Positions 51,236 to 62,358 of a DNA stretch of 64,000 nucleotides are shown here, one piece after another; position 1 is the first letter of the stretch; each line of letters begins with the position of its first letter. Origin of the DNA: an uncultured Sphingomonadales bacterium (lineage in GTDB: Bacteria > Pseudomonadota > Alphaproteobacteria > Sphingomonadales > Sphingomonadaceae); contig CALCBC010000012.1 in the NCBI GenBank assembly GCA_937898525.1, positions 1 through 64,000 on the forward strand. The letters run 5' to 3'. The position numbers and the translations under genes were made by a program. A model generated the notes under the pieces. It saw nothing but the letters and a program-made list of their open reading frames with translations. It was not told the origin of the DNA and did no database searches.

Positions 51236-52297
51236 ATGGTCGAAATTGCCCAAGTTATTCCGGCAGATGGCATCGTTCCGCCGCCCCCTGCCCCGGACAT
51301 TTCGAGCTCGGATGCGGCGCTGGCCAAGGACGCGACCGTCCGCGACCTGATGTCGCCGCCGGTCGGCGTCTACCGCGGTAGTCAGACCGTCGCCGAGACC
51401 ACCGAGCTGCTGCGCGAGGCGACCCGCAAGGCGTTCATCACCTACTGCTACATCACCGACGCCGACAACCGGCTCGAGGGGCTGGTGGTGATGCGCGACA
51501 TGCTGCTCGCCAAGCCCGATGACAAGCTCAGCGACATCATGATCAGGGAGCCCTTCGCGCTGCAAGAGGACATGCCGCTCGAGGACGCGCTCAGGGAAGC
51601 GCTTGGGCGGCACTACCCGGTCTACCCGGTGGTCGACCGCAACGGCACGCTCGCGGGCCTGGTACGCGGCGAAACGCTGTTCGCCAATCGAGCGATCGCG
51701 ATCAGCGCCCAGGCCGGCAGCATGGTCGGCGTCGAGAACGAGGAGCGGCTCAACACTCCGCTCAAGCGCAGCCTGCTGCTCAGGCACCCATGGCTGCAGA
51801 TCAACCTCGTGACCGCGTTCATTGCCGCGGCCGTGGTCGGGCTCTTCGAGGACACGCTGGGCGCGCTGGTGATACTGGCGGTCTTCCTGCCGGTCATGGC
51901 GGGGCAGACCGGGAACACCGGATGCCAGGCGCTCGCCGTGGCGCTGCGCGGGATGACTCTCGGCGACCTCAAGCCCGGGAGCGAGCGCAGCCTGGTGGCC
52001 AAGGAAGCCACGCTCGGGTTCTGCAACGGCGTGCTGGTCGGGGTGACCGCGGGGATCGGCATGATCATCTACGCGACGATGCAGGGCGAGGCGCAGCCGT
52101 GGGTGCTTGGCCTGGTCGTATTCATCTCGATGATCGTCGCCTGCACCATCGCCGGAATTTCCGGGGCGATGATCCCGCTGACGCTGAAGAAGCTCGGCGC
52201 CGACCCGGCGACGGCCTCGAGCATCTTCCTCACCACGATGAGCGACGTGGTCAGCATGGGCGTGTTCCTGTCGCTGGCGACGATCCTGCTGCTTTGA
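51236..52297 (+). CDS. MgtE-type magnesium transporter lacking the N domain
   Basis: A 353-residue protein. Two CBS domains come first (DLMSPPVGVYRGSQTV and DIMIREPFALQEDMPLEDAL, about residues 37-155). A plug-helix region (LNTPLKRSLLLRHPWLQINLV) and five transmembrane helices follow, containing the MgtE selectivity segment PVMAGQTGNTGCQALAVALRG and a final VVSMGVFLSLATILLL. Typical MgtE is about 450 residues and begins with an alpha-helical N domain that senses Mg2+ together with the CBS pair; here only about 35 residues, Pro-rich, precede the CBS domains. Gating by Mg2+ may therefore differ. Confidence 0.88.
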   Translation: MVEIAQVIPADGIVPPPPAPDISSSDAALAKDATVRDLMSPPVGVYRGSQTVAETTELLREATRKAFITYCYITDADNRLEGLVVMRDMLLAKPDDKLSDIMIREPFALQEDMPLEDALREALGRHYPVYPVVDRNGTLAGLVRGETLFANRAIAISAQAGSMVGVENEERLNTPLKRSLLLRHPWLQINLVTAFIAAAVVGLFEDTLGALVILAVFLPVMAGQTGNTGCQALAVALRGMTLGDLKPGSERSLVAKEATLGFCNGVLVGVTAGIGMIIYATMQGEAQPWVLGLVVFISMIVACTIAGISGAMIPLTLKKLGADPATASSIFLTTMSDVVSMGVFLSLATILLL

Positions 52298-52324
52298 TCG
52301 GGACGTCACGAACGTGGTCCCGCC

Positions 52325-52849
52325 ATGCACCGCGTGCTCGTCATCGGGCCCTGCGGGGCGGGAAAGTCGACTGCGGCGGTAGAACTCGGCCAAGTGCTCG
52401 GCCTGCCGGTGTACCACCTCGACCGGCTCAACTGGCGCGAAGGTTGGGTCGAGAGTTCACGCGAAGAGCTGCTTGAAGCGCTGGCGCCGATCCTCGCGAG
52501 CGGGCGCTGGCTGATCGACGGCAACTACGGCGGCACGATGGCCGGACGGCTCGAGCGTGCCGACACGGTCGTCTATCTCGACTACCCGACCTGGCTGTGC
52601 CTGTGGCGCGCGGCGAAGCGCGTCTGGCGCTTCCGCGGTCGGACCCGGCCCGACATGACCGAAGGTTGCCCGGAGCGCTTCGACTGGCGGTTCTTCCTTT
52701 ACATCCTCACATTTCGTCGCGGGCCGCGGCAACGTACCGAGGCGCGGCTCGCGGGCCACGAGGAGAAGGTGCGGCGGTTCACCGGGCCGCGCGCGTTCGA
52801 GCGTTGGGTGGACGGCCTCCGTGGGGACGGCCTCGATCCGGCCGCCTGA
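52325..52849 (+). CDS. P-loop kinase-like protein (FlaR/topology-modulation family)
   Basis: A 174-residue NTP-binding protein. The Walker A motif is GPCGAGKST near the N-terminus. LPVYHLDRLNWREGW, WLIDGNYGGTMAGRLERADTVVYLDYPTWLCLWR (over about residues 62-95) and a basic Arg-rich lid (RVWRFRGRTRPDM) match the FlaR/adenylate-kinase-like family once called DNA topology modulation proteins. The true substrate is unknown. Its 3' end overlaps the frame of the convergent, broken lipoprotein gene. Confidence 0.8.
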   Translation: MHRVLVIGPCGAGKSTAAVELGQVLGLPVYHLDRLNWREGWVESSREELLEALAPILASGRWLIDGNYGGTMAGRLERADTVVYLDYPTWLCLWRAAKRVWRFRGRTRPDMTEGCPERFDWRFFLYILTFRRGPRQRTEARLAGHEEKVRRFTGPRAFERWVDGLRGDGLDPAA

Positions 52850-53139
52850 CGCGGAACGAGTTGCCGTACGGACACCACGCGCCGGTCGTGACGCGGCTGC
52901 GCGTGCTGCCGGCGTAGACGTCGCGACCAGCGGTGGCCCCGACCTCCACCAGTCCCCCGCCCTCGTCAATCACGCCCGCATGCCGCTCGGCGCGGCACAG
53001 GTCAGAGTACGTGGGATAGATGTCGCTGCGCCGGGTCCCGCTGCGCATCGGCGCACGAGGAAGTCCCCAGGAGCAGCACCGCGGAAACGGCGGGCGTCGC
53101 GGCGAGTGCAGGCATGGCGGAAAGCGAACTGCAGATCAT
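52779..53139 (-). pseudogene. Frameshifted small lipoprotein gene
   Basis: An ATG at 53139 with a GGAGGAG ribosome binding site opens a lipoprotein-like signal (PAVSAVLLLGTSSC). That frame stops at 53002, soon after the Cys. From about 53045 the neighbouring frame reads RRSDIYPTYSDLCRAERHAG, VIDEGGGLVEVGA, RDVYAGSTRSRVTTGAWCPYG, which looks like real secreted-protein sequence with a WCPYG end. A single-base indel near 53010-53045 would restore one protein of about 120 residues. It may be a true pseudogene or a sequencing error. The distal part overlaps the convergent kinase-like gene by about 70 bp. Confidence 0.5.
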
Positions 53140-53303
53140 GTCGCCCTCCTCCCAAGTGAGACGGTGCGACCCGAAATTGGCGATCGGCAAGGGAAGGAGC
53201 CACGCATTGGTGGCGGAGAGAGGCGAATCCCGCGGCAGCGACGCTGGCCAAGCCCGGGCCTCGCCGCTAAGGCGCGGCGCAAACCGAGATCGAAGGACTG
53301 TCC

Positions 53304-54404
53304 ATGGGATTCCGCTGCGGGATCGTTGGGTTGCCGAACGTCGGCAAGTCGACCCTGTTCAACGCTCTGACCGAAACGCAGGCGGCGCAGGCCGCCAACT
53401 ACCCATTCTGCACGATCGAGCCGAACGTGGGCCAGGTCGCGGTGCCCGACGAGCGGCTCGAGAAGCTTGCCGCGATAGCCGGCAGCGCCAAGATCATCCC
53501 GACGCAGTTGGCGTTCGTAGACATCGCCGGGCTCGTGAAGGGTGCGAGCAAGGGCGAAGGACTCGGCAACCAGTTCCTCGGCAATATCCGCGAGGTCGAC
53601 GCGATCGTCCACGTGCTGCGTTGTTTCGAGGATGACGACATCCAGCACGTCGCCAACAAGGTCGACCCGATCGCGGATGCCGAGGTGGTCGAGACCGAAC
53701 TGATGCTCGCCGACCTCGAGAGCCTCGAGAAGCGCGTGCCCGCCGCACAGAAGCGCGCGACGGGTGGCGACAAGGAAGCCAGGATCACTGCCAGCGTACT
53801 CGGCCAGGCGCTCGAGTTGCTGCGTGAGGGCAAACCGGCGCGTCTGACCGAGCCGAAGGACGACGAGGAGGCGCGGGTCTTCGCACAGGCGCAGCTACTG
53901 ACCGCGAAGCCGGTGCTCTACGTCTGCAACGTCGCCGAGGAGGACGCGGCCGACGGCAACGCGCTTTCGGCCAAGGTGTTCGAGAAGGCCGCAGCGGAGG
54001 GCGCCGAGGCGGTCGTGGTCTCGGCTGCCATTGAGGCCGAGCTGGTGGCGATGGAACCCGAAGAGCGCGCTGAGTATCTGAAGGAGCTGGGGCTCGAGGA
54101 GACCGGCCTCGCCCGGGTCATCCGTGCGGGCTACAAGCTGCTCGGACTCAAGACCTTCTTCACTGTCGGCCCGAAGGAAGCCCGCGCGTGGACCTTCCGC
54201 GACGGCGCCAGGGCGCCGCAGGCGGCCGGCGAGATTCACACCGATTTCGAGAAGGGCTTCATCCGCGCCGAGACGATCGCCTACGACGACTACGTCGCGC
54301 TCGGGGGCGAGGCCGGCGCTCGCGAGGCGGGCAAGCTGCGCCAGGAAGGCAAGGACTACCTGGTGCAGGACGGCGACGTCCTGCACTTCAAGTTCAACGT
54401 CTAA
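53304..54404 (+). CDS. ychF: Redox-regulated ATPase YchF
   Basis: A 366-residue Obg-family P-loop protein that prefers ATP and binds ribosomes. The P-loop is GLPNVGKST. DIAGLVKGASKGEGLGNQFL is the switch II/G3 region. The usual NKxD is replaced by YVCNVAEED, the hallmark of the ATP-specific YchF branch. The C-terminal TGS domain contains KTFFTVGPKEARAWTFRDG and DFEKGFIRAETIAYDD. Normal length. Confidence 0.97.
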   Translation: MGFRCGIVGLPNVGKSTLFNALTETQAAQAANYPFCTIEPNVGQVAVPDERLEKLAAIAGSAKIIPTQLAFVDIAGLVKGASKGEGLGNQFLGNIREVDAIVHVLRCFEDDDIQHVANKVDPIADAEVVETELMLADLESLEKRVPAAQKRATGGDKEARITASVLGQALELLREGKPARLTEPKDDEEARVFAQAQLLTAKPVLYVCNVAEEDAADGNALSAKVFEKAAAEGAEAVVVSAAIEAELVAMEPEERAEYLKELGLEETGLARVIRAGYKLLGLKTFFTVGPKEARAWTFRDGARAPQAAGEIHTDFEKGFIRAETIAYDDYVALGGEAGAREAGKLRQEGKDYLVQDGDVLHFKFNV

Positions 54405-54479
54405 GCTGGCGGGGAGTGCGCGCCGCCCGATCGGGGGGACGCGGTCCGCGTCTCCTCGCGCTTACCTGCGAAGCCGCGC

Positions 54480-55766
54480 TCAGGCGCGGCTCGCGACGTA
54501 GGCGGTCCACATCCGCGCGACCGGGACCCGCGCGCCACCAACCTGCTCGAAGGTTGCCCGGGCTTCGGCATTCTTGCCCTGCTGGGCCTGGGCGATACCG
54601 AGCCGGGTCAGCGCGCGATCGCGGTCGGCCACGCCCTTCTCCAGCGCCAGCGCATACATCTCCTCGGCCTCGGCCCAGGAGCCGAGCGAGAGAAACACGT
54701 CGCCGGCGTTCTGCGCGGCATTGCCGTTCGCCGCGCCGCGGGCCTCCTCGGCCAGCGCGGGCGCCTCGGCGCGGTCCTGCGCCGCGCGCTCGTCCACGAC
54801 GCGCTTGACGTCTGCGTAATACTCCTCGCCGGTCGTGAATGCCCCGTTCTGGACGCCCGCATCGAGCACCCTGGCGACCTCGTTGGCCATGATCCGCGGA
54901 TCGGCCGCCTCGATATAGGCGACGAACTCGGCGCGTTCCTTCATGGCGTCGGTCGTCAGCATCAGCCTCAGCAGGTCAAGCTGCGCCTGCGGATCGAGGG
55001 TCGCCAGCGAATTGACGACCTGGAGCGCGCGCTGCCAGTTCGTCGGGTTCGGATTCTGCGACACGAGCCGCGACGACCATTCGACCGCCTGGTCCGCGAG
55101 CCGCGCCTGGTATGAGACCTGAAGACCGCGTACGAGCCAGGATTCGGGTACCTCCTGGCCGGCTGCCTTCCGCTTGTCGACCACCTGGGCAAGGTACTCG
55201 AGCCCCGGGGCGGCCTGGTTCTCGCCGAAATAGCTCTCGGCAATCATCACCTCGGGATCGCCTTCGGTGTAGCCGGCGGCAATCGCTGCCTGCAACGCCG
55301 TGCGCGCCGCAGCCCAGTCCTTCGCATCGTAGGCGAGGCTGCCGATGAAGAACTGGAACTGGCCGAGTTGCGCCGGATCGACCTTGCCGCTCTCGACCAT
55401 CAGCTCGAGGCCCTGGCGCTGCAGCGTCGGATCGCTGAGCTTGTTGCCGAGCTGCAGGATGAGATTGCCCGCGGCCAACCGGTCGTCGGGGGTCTGGATC
55501 GCGCTGACAAGTCCCGGAACCTGCGGCTTGACCGAGGCATAATCGCCGGTTTCGGCCGTCACCACATCTGCCATCGGCCGATAGGCCTGGATGAACGCGT
55601 CCGAGAGGTCCGCCTGGGGAGCCCGGTTCCGTCCGCTGCGCTGGGCGGCAGCCGGCGTAGCCGTCACGCTGGTAAGGACAACCGCACCGCCGGCAAGCGC
55701 CAGTGCCAAACCGATAGCCGATCCAAATCCGCGCACGCCGCGAGCGGAAGGGGTCCTGCGAAGCAT
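54480..55766 (-). CDS. Secreted TPR/Sel1-like repeat protein of unknown function
   Basis: A 428-residue protein with a signal peptide (IGLALALAGGAVVLTSVTATPAAA). The mature part is almost entirely alpha-helical and Ala-rich, with TPR-like pairs such as FFIGSLAYDAKDWAAARTALQAAIAAG, VFLSLGSWAEAEEMYALALEKG and RLGIAQAQQGKNAEARATFEQV. It probably scaffolds protein contacts in the periplasm. The ATG at 55766 is chosen for the signal peptide and CAGGAG upstream. It is divergent from gyrA across 291 bp. Confidence 0.8.
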   Translation of the reverse strand: MLRRTPSARGVRGFGSAIGLALALAGGAVVLTSVTATPAAAQRSGRNRAPQADLSDAFIQAYRPMADVVTAETGDYASVKPQVPGLVSAIQTPDDRLAAGNLILQLGNKLSDPTLQRQGLELMVESGKVDPAQLGQFQFFIGSLAYDAKDWAAARTALQAAIAAGYTEGDPEVMIAESYFGENQAAPGLEYLAQVVDKRKAAGQEVPESWLVRGLQVSYQARLADQAVEWSSRLVSQNPNPTNWQRALQVVNSLATLDPQAQLDLLRLMLTTDAMKERAEFVAYIEAADPRIMANEVARVLDAGVQNGAFTTGEEYYADVKRVVDERAAQDRAEAPALAEEARGAANGNAAQNAGDVFLSLGSWAEAEEMYALALEKGVADRDRALTRLGIAQAQQGKNAEARATFEQVGGARVPVARMWTAYVASRA

Positions 55767-55864
55767 CGTCGTTAATTCTCCTGAAGGGTGACCGGCATCC
55801 CCAGACCGGAAACAATCGGGCGCGCTACTGCCGCCAAACACGGGAAATTGCAATTCGGTCCTAG

Positions 55865-55888
55865 AAATCGGCGCATGAATGCCGATTT
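55865..55888. repeat. Inverted repeat in the gyrA upstream region
   Basis: AAATCGGC (55865-55872) and GCCGATTT (55881-55888) form perfect 8-bp arms around an 8-nt centre. The site lies between two divergent genes, so it is unlikely to be a terminator and could be an operator. The rest of the 291-bp gap shows no gene. Confidence 0.5.
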
Positions 55889-56057
55889 AACCATGCGAAC
55901 TCTCCCATCGCGCCGGCGCCCGTCCGAACCGTCGGCAAGTGTGGAAAAAGGGACGATACGCACCGCCCTTGCCCCCCATCCGCTGGCCTGTTCGGGCCCG
56001 ATGGCCTAGGGCCGTTGCGACAGAACGACAGATCAACAAGACGGGCCAACCGCGCAG

Positions 56058-58853
<2,796 letters not shown>

Positions 58854-58895
58854 CGCCCCCTCCCCTTCTCCGGCTGGTCGAGCCCGCTGTTCTCC

Positions 58896-58926
58896 TTGAC
58901 CCTCACGCGGCGTGAGGGACTATCGA
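58896..58926 (+). promoter_or_regulatory. MerR-type promoter with operator dyad
   Basis: TTGACC (58896-58901) and TATCGA (58921-58926) are separated by 19 bp, the extended spacing typical of MerR-family promoters. The spacer holds a perfect dyad CCCTCACG-CGG-CGTGAGGG (58900-58918). The regulator's ATG is 24 bp downstream of the -10 hexamer, so this is probably its own promoter and binding site. Confidence 0.7.
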
Positions 58927-58949
58927 GCGTCCTGCGGAAGGACGACGAC

Positions 58950-59723
58950 ATGGCAACCTACACCGTCAAGCAGCTCGCGCGGCTCTCCGGGGTCTCGGTG
59001 CGCACGCTGCATTACTACGACGAAATCGGGCTGCTCAAGCCGGCGTTCGTCGGCGAAAACCGCTATCGCTACTATGGCCGCGAGGAACTGCTGCGCCTCC
59101 AGGACATCCTGTTCCACCGCGAGCTCGGCGTGCCGCTGCAGGAGATCGGCCAGTTACTCGCGCGCGAAGGACCGGACCGCGTGGCCATCCTCTCGCGACA
59201 CCGCGAGATACTGGCCGAACGGGTCGAGCGTTCTCGCCAACTCCTCCGCACGATCGACCGCACCATTGCGGAACTCAACGGAGAAGGCACGATGAATGAC
59301 AAGGATCTCTACGAGGGATTCTCGCCCGAGAAACAGGCGGAATACGAAGATTGGATGGTCGACCGCTTCGGCGGCGACATGCGCCAACGGATCGAGGACA
59401 GCAAGTCGAAGCTCAATTCGCTGGGCAACGAGGGCATGGCCGCCCACCTGGCGGAAGGAGGCGAAGTCAGCGCGCCGCTGGCCGCCGCTTTCGCCAACAG
59501 GGTAGAGCCAGAGGACCCGGCGAATGATGCGCTGCTCGCTCGCCACCATGCCTGGATCGCCAAGATGTGGGATCGGGCCTGTCCACCCGAAGCTTACGCT
59601 GGGCTCGCCGATCTCTATCTCGCCCATCCGGACTTCCGCACCCAGTTCGACAAGAATGGAGAGGGCTTTCTCGACTGGATGACGACGGCGATGAAGGCTT
59701 ACGCCGCGCGCTTGGCAGCCTAA
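58950..59723 (+). CDS. MerR-family regulator with TipAS domain
   Basis: A 257-residue protein. The N-terminal MerR helix-turn-helix has TYTVKQLARLSGVSVRTLHYYDEIGLLKP and RYYGREELLRLQDILFHRELGVPLQEI. A coiled-coil dimerisation helix follows (ILSRHREILAERVERSRQLLRTID). The C-terminal 140 residues are a TipAS antibiotic-recognition-like domain (EGFSPEKQAEYEDWMVDRFG, AWIAKMWDRACPPEAYAGLADLYLAHPDF). TipA proteins bind thiopeptides or other amphipathic drugs and activate from 19-bp-spaced promoters; such a promoter lies just upstream. The ATG at 58950 follows GGAAGGACGACG. Confidence 0.9.
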   Translation: MATYTVKQLARLSGVSVRTLHYYDEIGLLKPAFVGENRYRYYGREELLRLQDILFHRELGVPLQEIGQLLAREGPDRVAILSRHREILAERVERSRQLLRTIDRTIAELNGEGTMNDKDLYEGFSPEKQAEYEDWMVDRFGGDMRQRIEDSKSKLNSLGNEGMAAHLAEGGEVSAPLAAAFANRVEPEDPANDALLARHHAWIAKMWDRACPPEAYAGLADLYLAHPDFRTQFDKNGEGFLDWMTTAMKAYAARLAA

Positions 59724-60400
59724 TTGTTGACCACCACCCGCAGCTCGGGATCGCGCTTGCGCAAGGTGAGCGCCACCCCGGTCGCGATCAGCAGCTGCCC
59801 GAGGAAGTAGACTGGCCAGACGAGGATCTGCGGCACGATGTGCCCCTGAAGCGGGCCCATCTCGGCGAACAGCAGCATGTCGGCGGCAACGAACAGCACG
59901 GCGCCAGAGCCGACACGGTAGCGCGGGAACACGCTCGCCCAGGCGCCGGCGGCCATAGCCCCCAATGCGAGTGCATAGAGCACGACGCTCGGGGCTTCGG
60001 CGCGGTCGGCCGGCATGAACCAGGCGATCGCCGGGGTCAGCAGCAGCAGTGCGGCGACCGCCCATTTCTGCGTCGGCACGAGGCCCGGCCTCCGGTTGCG
60101 CAGGTACACGCCGAGCGCGAGCACGTGATAGAGGAAGAACAGCAGTGCCCCGATCGTCCGATCGATCTCAATTGCCATGTCGCCGAGCGCCGCGGCTCCG
60201 AAGGCCCAGGCCATCAGACGCGCATCGGGGCTCGAATGCCGCAGCCATAGGTAGAGCGCGAGCAGGCCGACAGCCGCGCCCTTGAGCGGGATCAGGTAGG
60301 CTTCGGGCAACGGCTGCCAGCGCAGGTAGTAGAACGCCAGCGCGGCAACGATGCTGCCGAGCAGCAACGGACGTTTCTCGGCGAGGGCACGGCGGCTCAT
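59720..60400 (-). CDS. YhhN/TMEM86-family membrane protein (lysoplasmalogenase-like)
   Basis: A 226-residue protein with about eight short transmembrane helices. Family signatures are AFYYLRWQPLPEAYLIPLKG, AFGAAALGDMAIEI, GALLFFLYHVLALGVYL, VGSGAVLFVAADMLLF and WPVYFLGQLLIATG. The acidic residues in LGDM and AADM and the histidine in YHV fit the proposed active site of lysoplasmalogenases. Bacterial function is inferred by family. It converges on the MerR regulator with a 4-bp overlap and is divergent from trmFO. Confidence 0.85.
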   Translation of the reverse strand: MSRRALAEKRPLLLGSIVAALAFYYLRWQPLPEAYLIPLKGAAVGLLALYLWLRHSSPDARLMAWAFGAAALGDMAIEIDRTIGALLFFLYHVLALGVYLRNRRPGLVPTQKWAVAALLLLTPAIAWFMPADRAEAPSVVLYALALGAMAAGAWASVFPRYRVGSGAVLFVAADMLLFAEMGPLQGHIVPQILVWPVYFLGQLLIATGVALTLRKRDPELRVVVNN

Positions 60401-60509
60401 GTGCGATGCCTAGCGCGGCGGTCCGCCCGCGCAAGGGTTGCGCCGCATGGATCCGTGCCCAACATGATCTCCGACCCCGCCCGGGTTACCAAACGCGGGA
60501 CGAGCCGAT

Positions 60510-61850
60510 ATGGACATGGCCATGCACCAGGTTCACATCATCGGCGGCGGCCTCGCCGGAAGCGAGGCCGCCTGGCAGCTCGCCCGCCGCGGCATCCGCG
60601 TCCGACTGTCGGAAATGCGTGGCGGCGGCGGGACCACGCCGGCTCACCAGACGGACGGGCTCGCCGAGCTGGTCTGCTCGAACAGTTTCCGCTCCGACGA
60701 CGACGAGCGCAACGCGGTCGGCCTGTTGCACCACGAGATGCGCCGGCTCGATTCGTTGATCATGCGCGCGGGGGAAGTCGCGCGGGTGCCGGCCGGCTCG
60801 GCGATGGCGGTCGATCGGGATGTGTTCTCGGCCGAAGTCCAGAAGACCCTCGAGCAGCATCCCAACGTCGAGATCGCGCGAGAGAAGGTCGACACCTTGC
60901 CCGAGGCCGGGCTGACGATCATCGCGACCGGTCCGCTGACCGCCGCTTCCCTCGCCGAAAGCATCGGCCGTGCAACCGGGGCGGAAAGTCTCGCGTTCTT
61001 CGACGCGATCGCACCGATCGTCCACCGCCACAGTATCGACATGTCGATCTGCTGGATGCAGTCGCGATGGAACAAGGGCGACGGCAAGGACTATATCAAC
61101 TGCCCGATGAACAAGGAGCAGTACCTCGCTTTCGTGCAGGGCCTGCTCGACGGCGAGAAGGGCGAGTTCAAGGAGTGGGAGGCCAACACTCCCTACTTCG
61201 AAGGTTGCATGCCCATCGAGGTGATGGCCGAGCGTGGGGTCGACACGCTGCGCCACGGACCGATGAAGCCGGTCGGGCTTGACGATCCGCGCACCGGGCG
61301 CTGGCCCTATGCGGTCGTACAGCTCAGGCAGGACAACAAGCTGGGCACGCTGTGGAACATGGTCGGGTTCCAGACCAAGCTGAAGCACGGAGAGCAAGTA
61401 CGGCTGTTCCGCACGATTCCGGGGCTCGAGAACGCCGAGTTCGCGCGGCTCGGCGGGATGCATCGCAACACGTTCCTCAATTCGCCGACGCTGCTCGACC
61501 GGCAACTGAGGCTGAAGCGCGCACCGCATATCCGGTTCGCGGGTCAGATCACCGGGTGCGAGGGCTACGTCGAGAGCGCGGCCGTCGGCCTGCTGGCGGG
61601 GCTGATGGCGGCCGCCGAGCTGGCCGGGCGCGCGTGGCTGCCGCCGCCGCGCACGACCGCGATGGGCGCGCTGCTGGCCCATATCACCGGCGACGCCGAG
61701 GCCGACAGCTACCAGCCGATGAACGTCAACTTCGGGCTGTTTCCGCCGCTGGCAGACGTGAAGAAGAAGCAGCGCAAGGAAGCCTACACAGAGCGGGCCA
61801 AGGCCGACTTCGGCGAATGGCTCGCGAAAAGCACGGCGGTCCCCGCCTGA
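60510..61850 (+). CDS. trmFO: Folate-dependent tRNA (uracil-5-)-methyltransferase TrmFO
   Basis: A 446-residue flavoprotein that makes m5U54 in tRNA using methylenetetrahydrofolate. The FAD-binding start is HIIGGGLAGSEAAWQLARRG. LAELVCSNSFRSD, the FFDAIAPIVHRHSIDMSICW segment, ANTPYFEGCMPIEVMAERG with its conserved Cys, GFQTKLKHGEQVRLFRTIPG and AGQITGCEGYVESAA are diagnostic. Three in-frame ATGs lie within 13 nt (60510, 60516, 60522), so the exact start is uncertain by up to four residues. Confidence 0.97.
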   Translation: MDMAMHQVHIIGGGLAGSEAAWQLARRGIRVRLSEMRGGGGTTPAHQTDGLAELVCSNSFRSDDDERNAVGLLHHEMRRLDSLIMRAGEVARVPAGSAMAVDRDVFSAEVQKTLEQHPNVEIAREKVDTLPEAGLTIIATGPLTAASLAESIGRATGAESLAFFDAIAPIVHRHSIDMSICWMQSRWNKGDGKDYINCPMNKEQYLAFVQGLLDGEKGEFKEWEANTPYFEGCMPIEVMAERGVDTLRHGPMKPVGLDDPRTGRWPYAVVQLRQDNKLGTLWNMVGFQTKLKHGEQVRLFRTIPGLENAEFARLGGMHRNTFLNSPTLLDRQLRLKRAPHIRFAGQITGCEGYVESAAVGLLAGLMAAAELAGRAWLPPPRTTAMGALLAHITGDAEADSYQPMNVNFGLFPPLADVKKKQRKEAYTERAKADFGEWLAKSTAVPA

Positions 61851-61872
61851 CCGGCGGACACCTGGAGACCGG

Positions 61873-62325
61873 TCAGCAGTTGCAACGGGTCGTGCTCGCC
61901 GGGCGTGGCGCAGTGGTGGCGAACTCGGCCGGGCTCAGCTCTCGATCGCCGTTGGCGTCGGCCTTGTCGAACCTCTCCGCGGTCGCCACGGCCCATTCCT
62001 CGAAGGTCAGCAGGTTGTTGCCGTCGACGTCGAGCTTGCGGAAGGCATCGGTCCGGGAAGACAGCATTTCTTCCCGGGTGATCCGGCGGTCGCGGTTGCG
62101 GTCGTAGCGAAAGAAGCGCTGCTCCTCGCGGCTCAGCGCGGTCGCTTCGGGCGGATCCGGTCCACGCAGTCCGGCCACGTCCGCACTCGGCAAGCCCTCG
62201 GGTTCTGCGACGGGAGCCACGGGCGGCGGGGCGCCCTGCTCGACTTCCGCGCGGCCCTGGAGCCAGAACAGCCCGATGCCGAGCAGCAGCAAGGCGATGG
62301 CGGCACCGAGCACGACGCGGTTCAC
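61873..62325 (-). CDS. Membrane-anchored EF-hand protein
   Basis: A 150-residue protein with an N-terminal membrane anchor (VVLGAAIALLLLGIGLFWL), a Pro/Ala-rich spacer and three EF-hand-like calcium loops: DRNRDRRITREE, DVDGNNLLTFEE and DANGDRELSPAE. The first and third have Asp at positions 1, 3 or 5 as expected. The start is taken as the GTG at 62325, with AAGGGGGG 8 nt upstream; a TTG at 62331 is too close to that site. It probably senses Ca2+ in the periplasm. It converges on trmFO. Confidence 0.8.
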   Translation of the reverse strand: MNRVVLGAAIALLLLGIGLFWLQGRAEVEQGAPPPVAPVAEPEGLPSADVAGLRGPDPPEATALSREEQRFFRYDRNRDRRITREEMLSSRTDAFRKLDVDGNNLLTFEEWAVATAERFDKADANGDRELSPAEFATTAPRPASTTRCNC

Positions 62326-62358
62326 GGGCAAGTCCCCCCTTTACCCTCGTCGCGCAGC

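Noticed and set aside
53139..53303. Possible tRNA-like sequence before ychF
   Set aside because: Some stem-like GC-rich runs exist, but no anticodon arm or T-loop consensus is present.
58854..58880. C-rich stretch after gyrA as another palindromic element
   Set aside because: CCCCCTCCCCTTCTCC has no matching inverted arm, so it does not form the element's hairpins.
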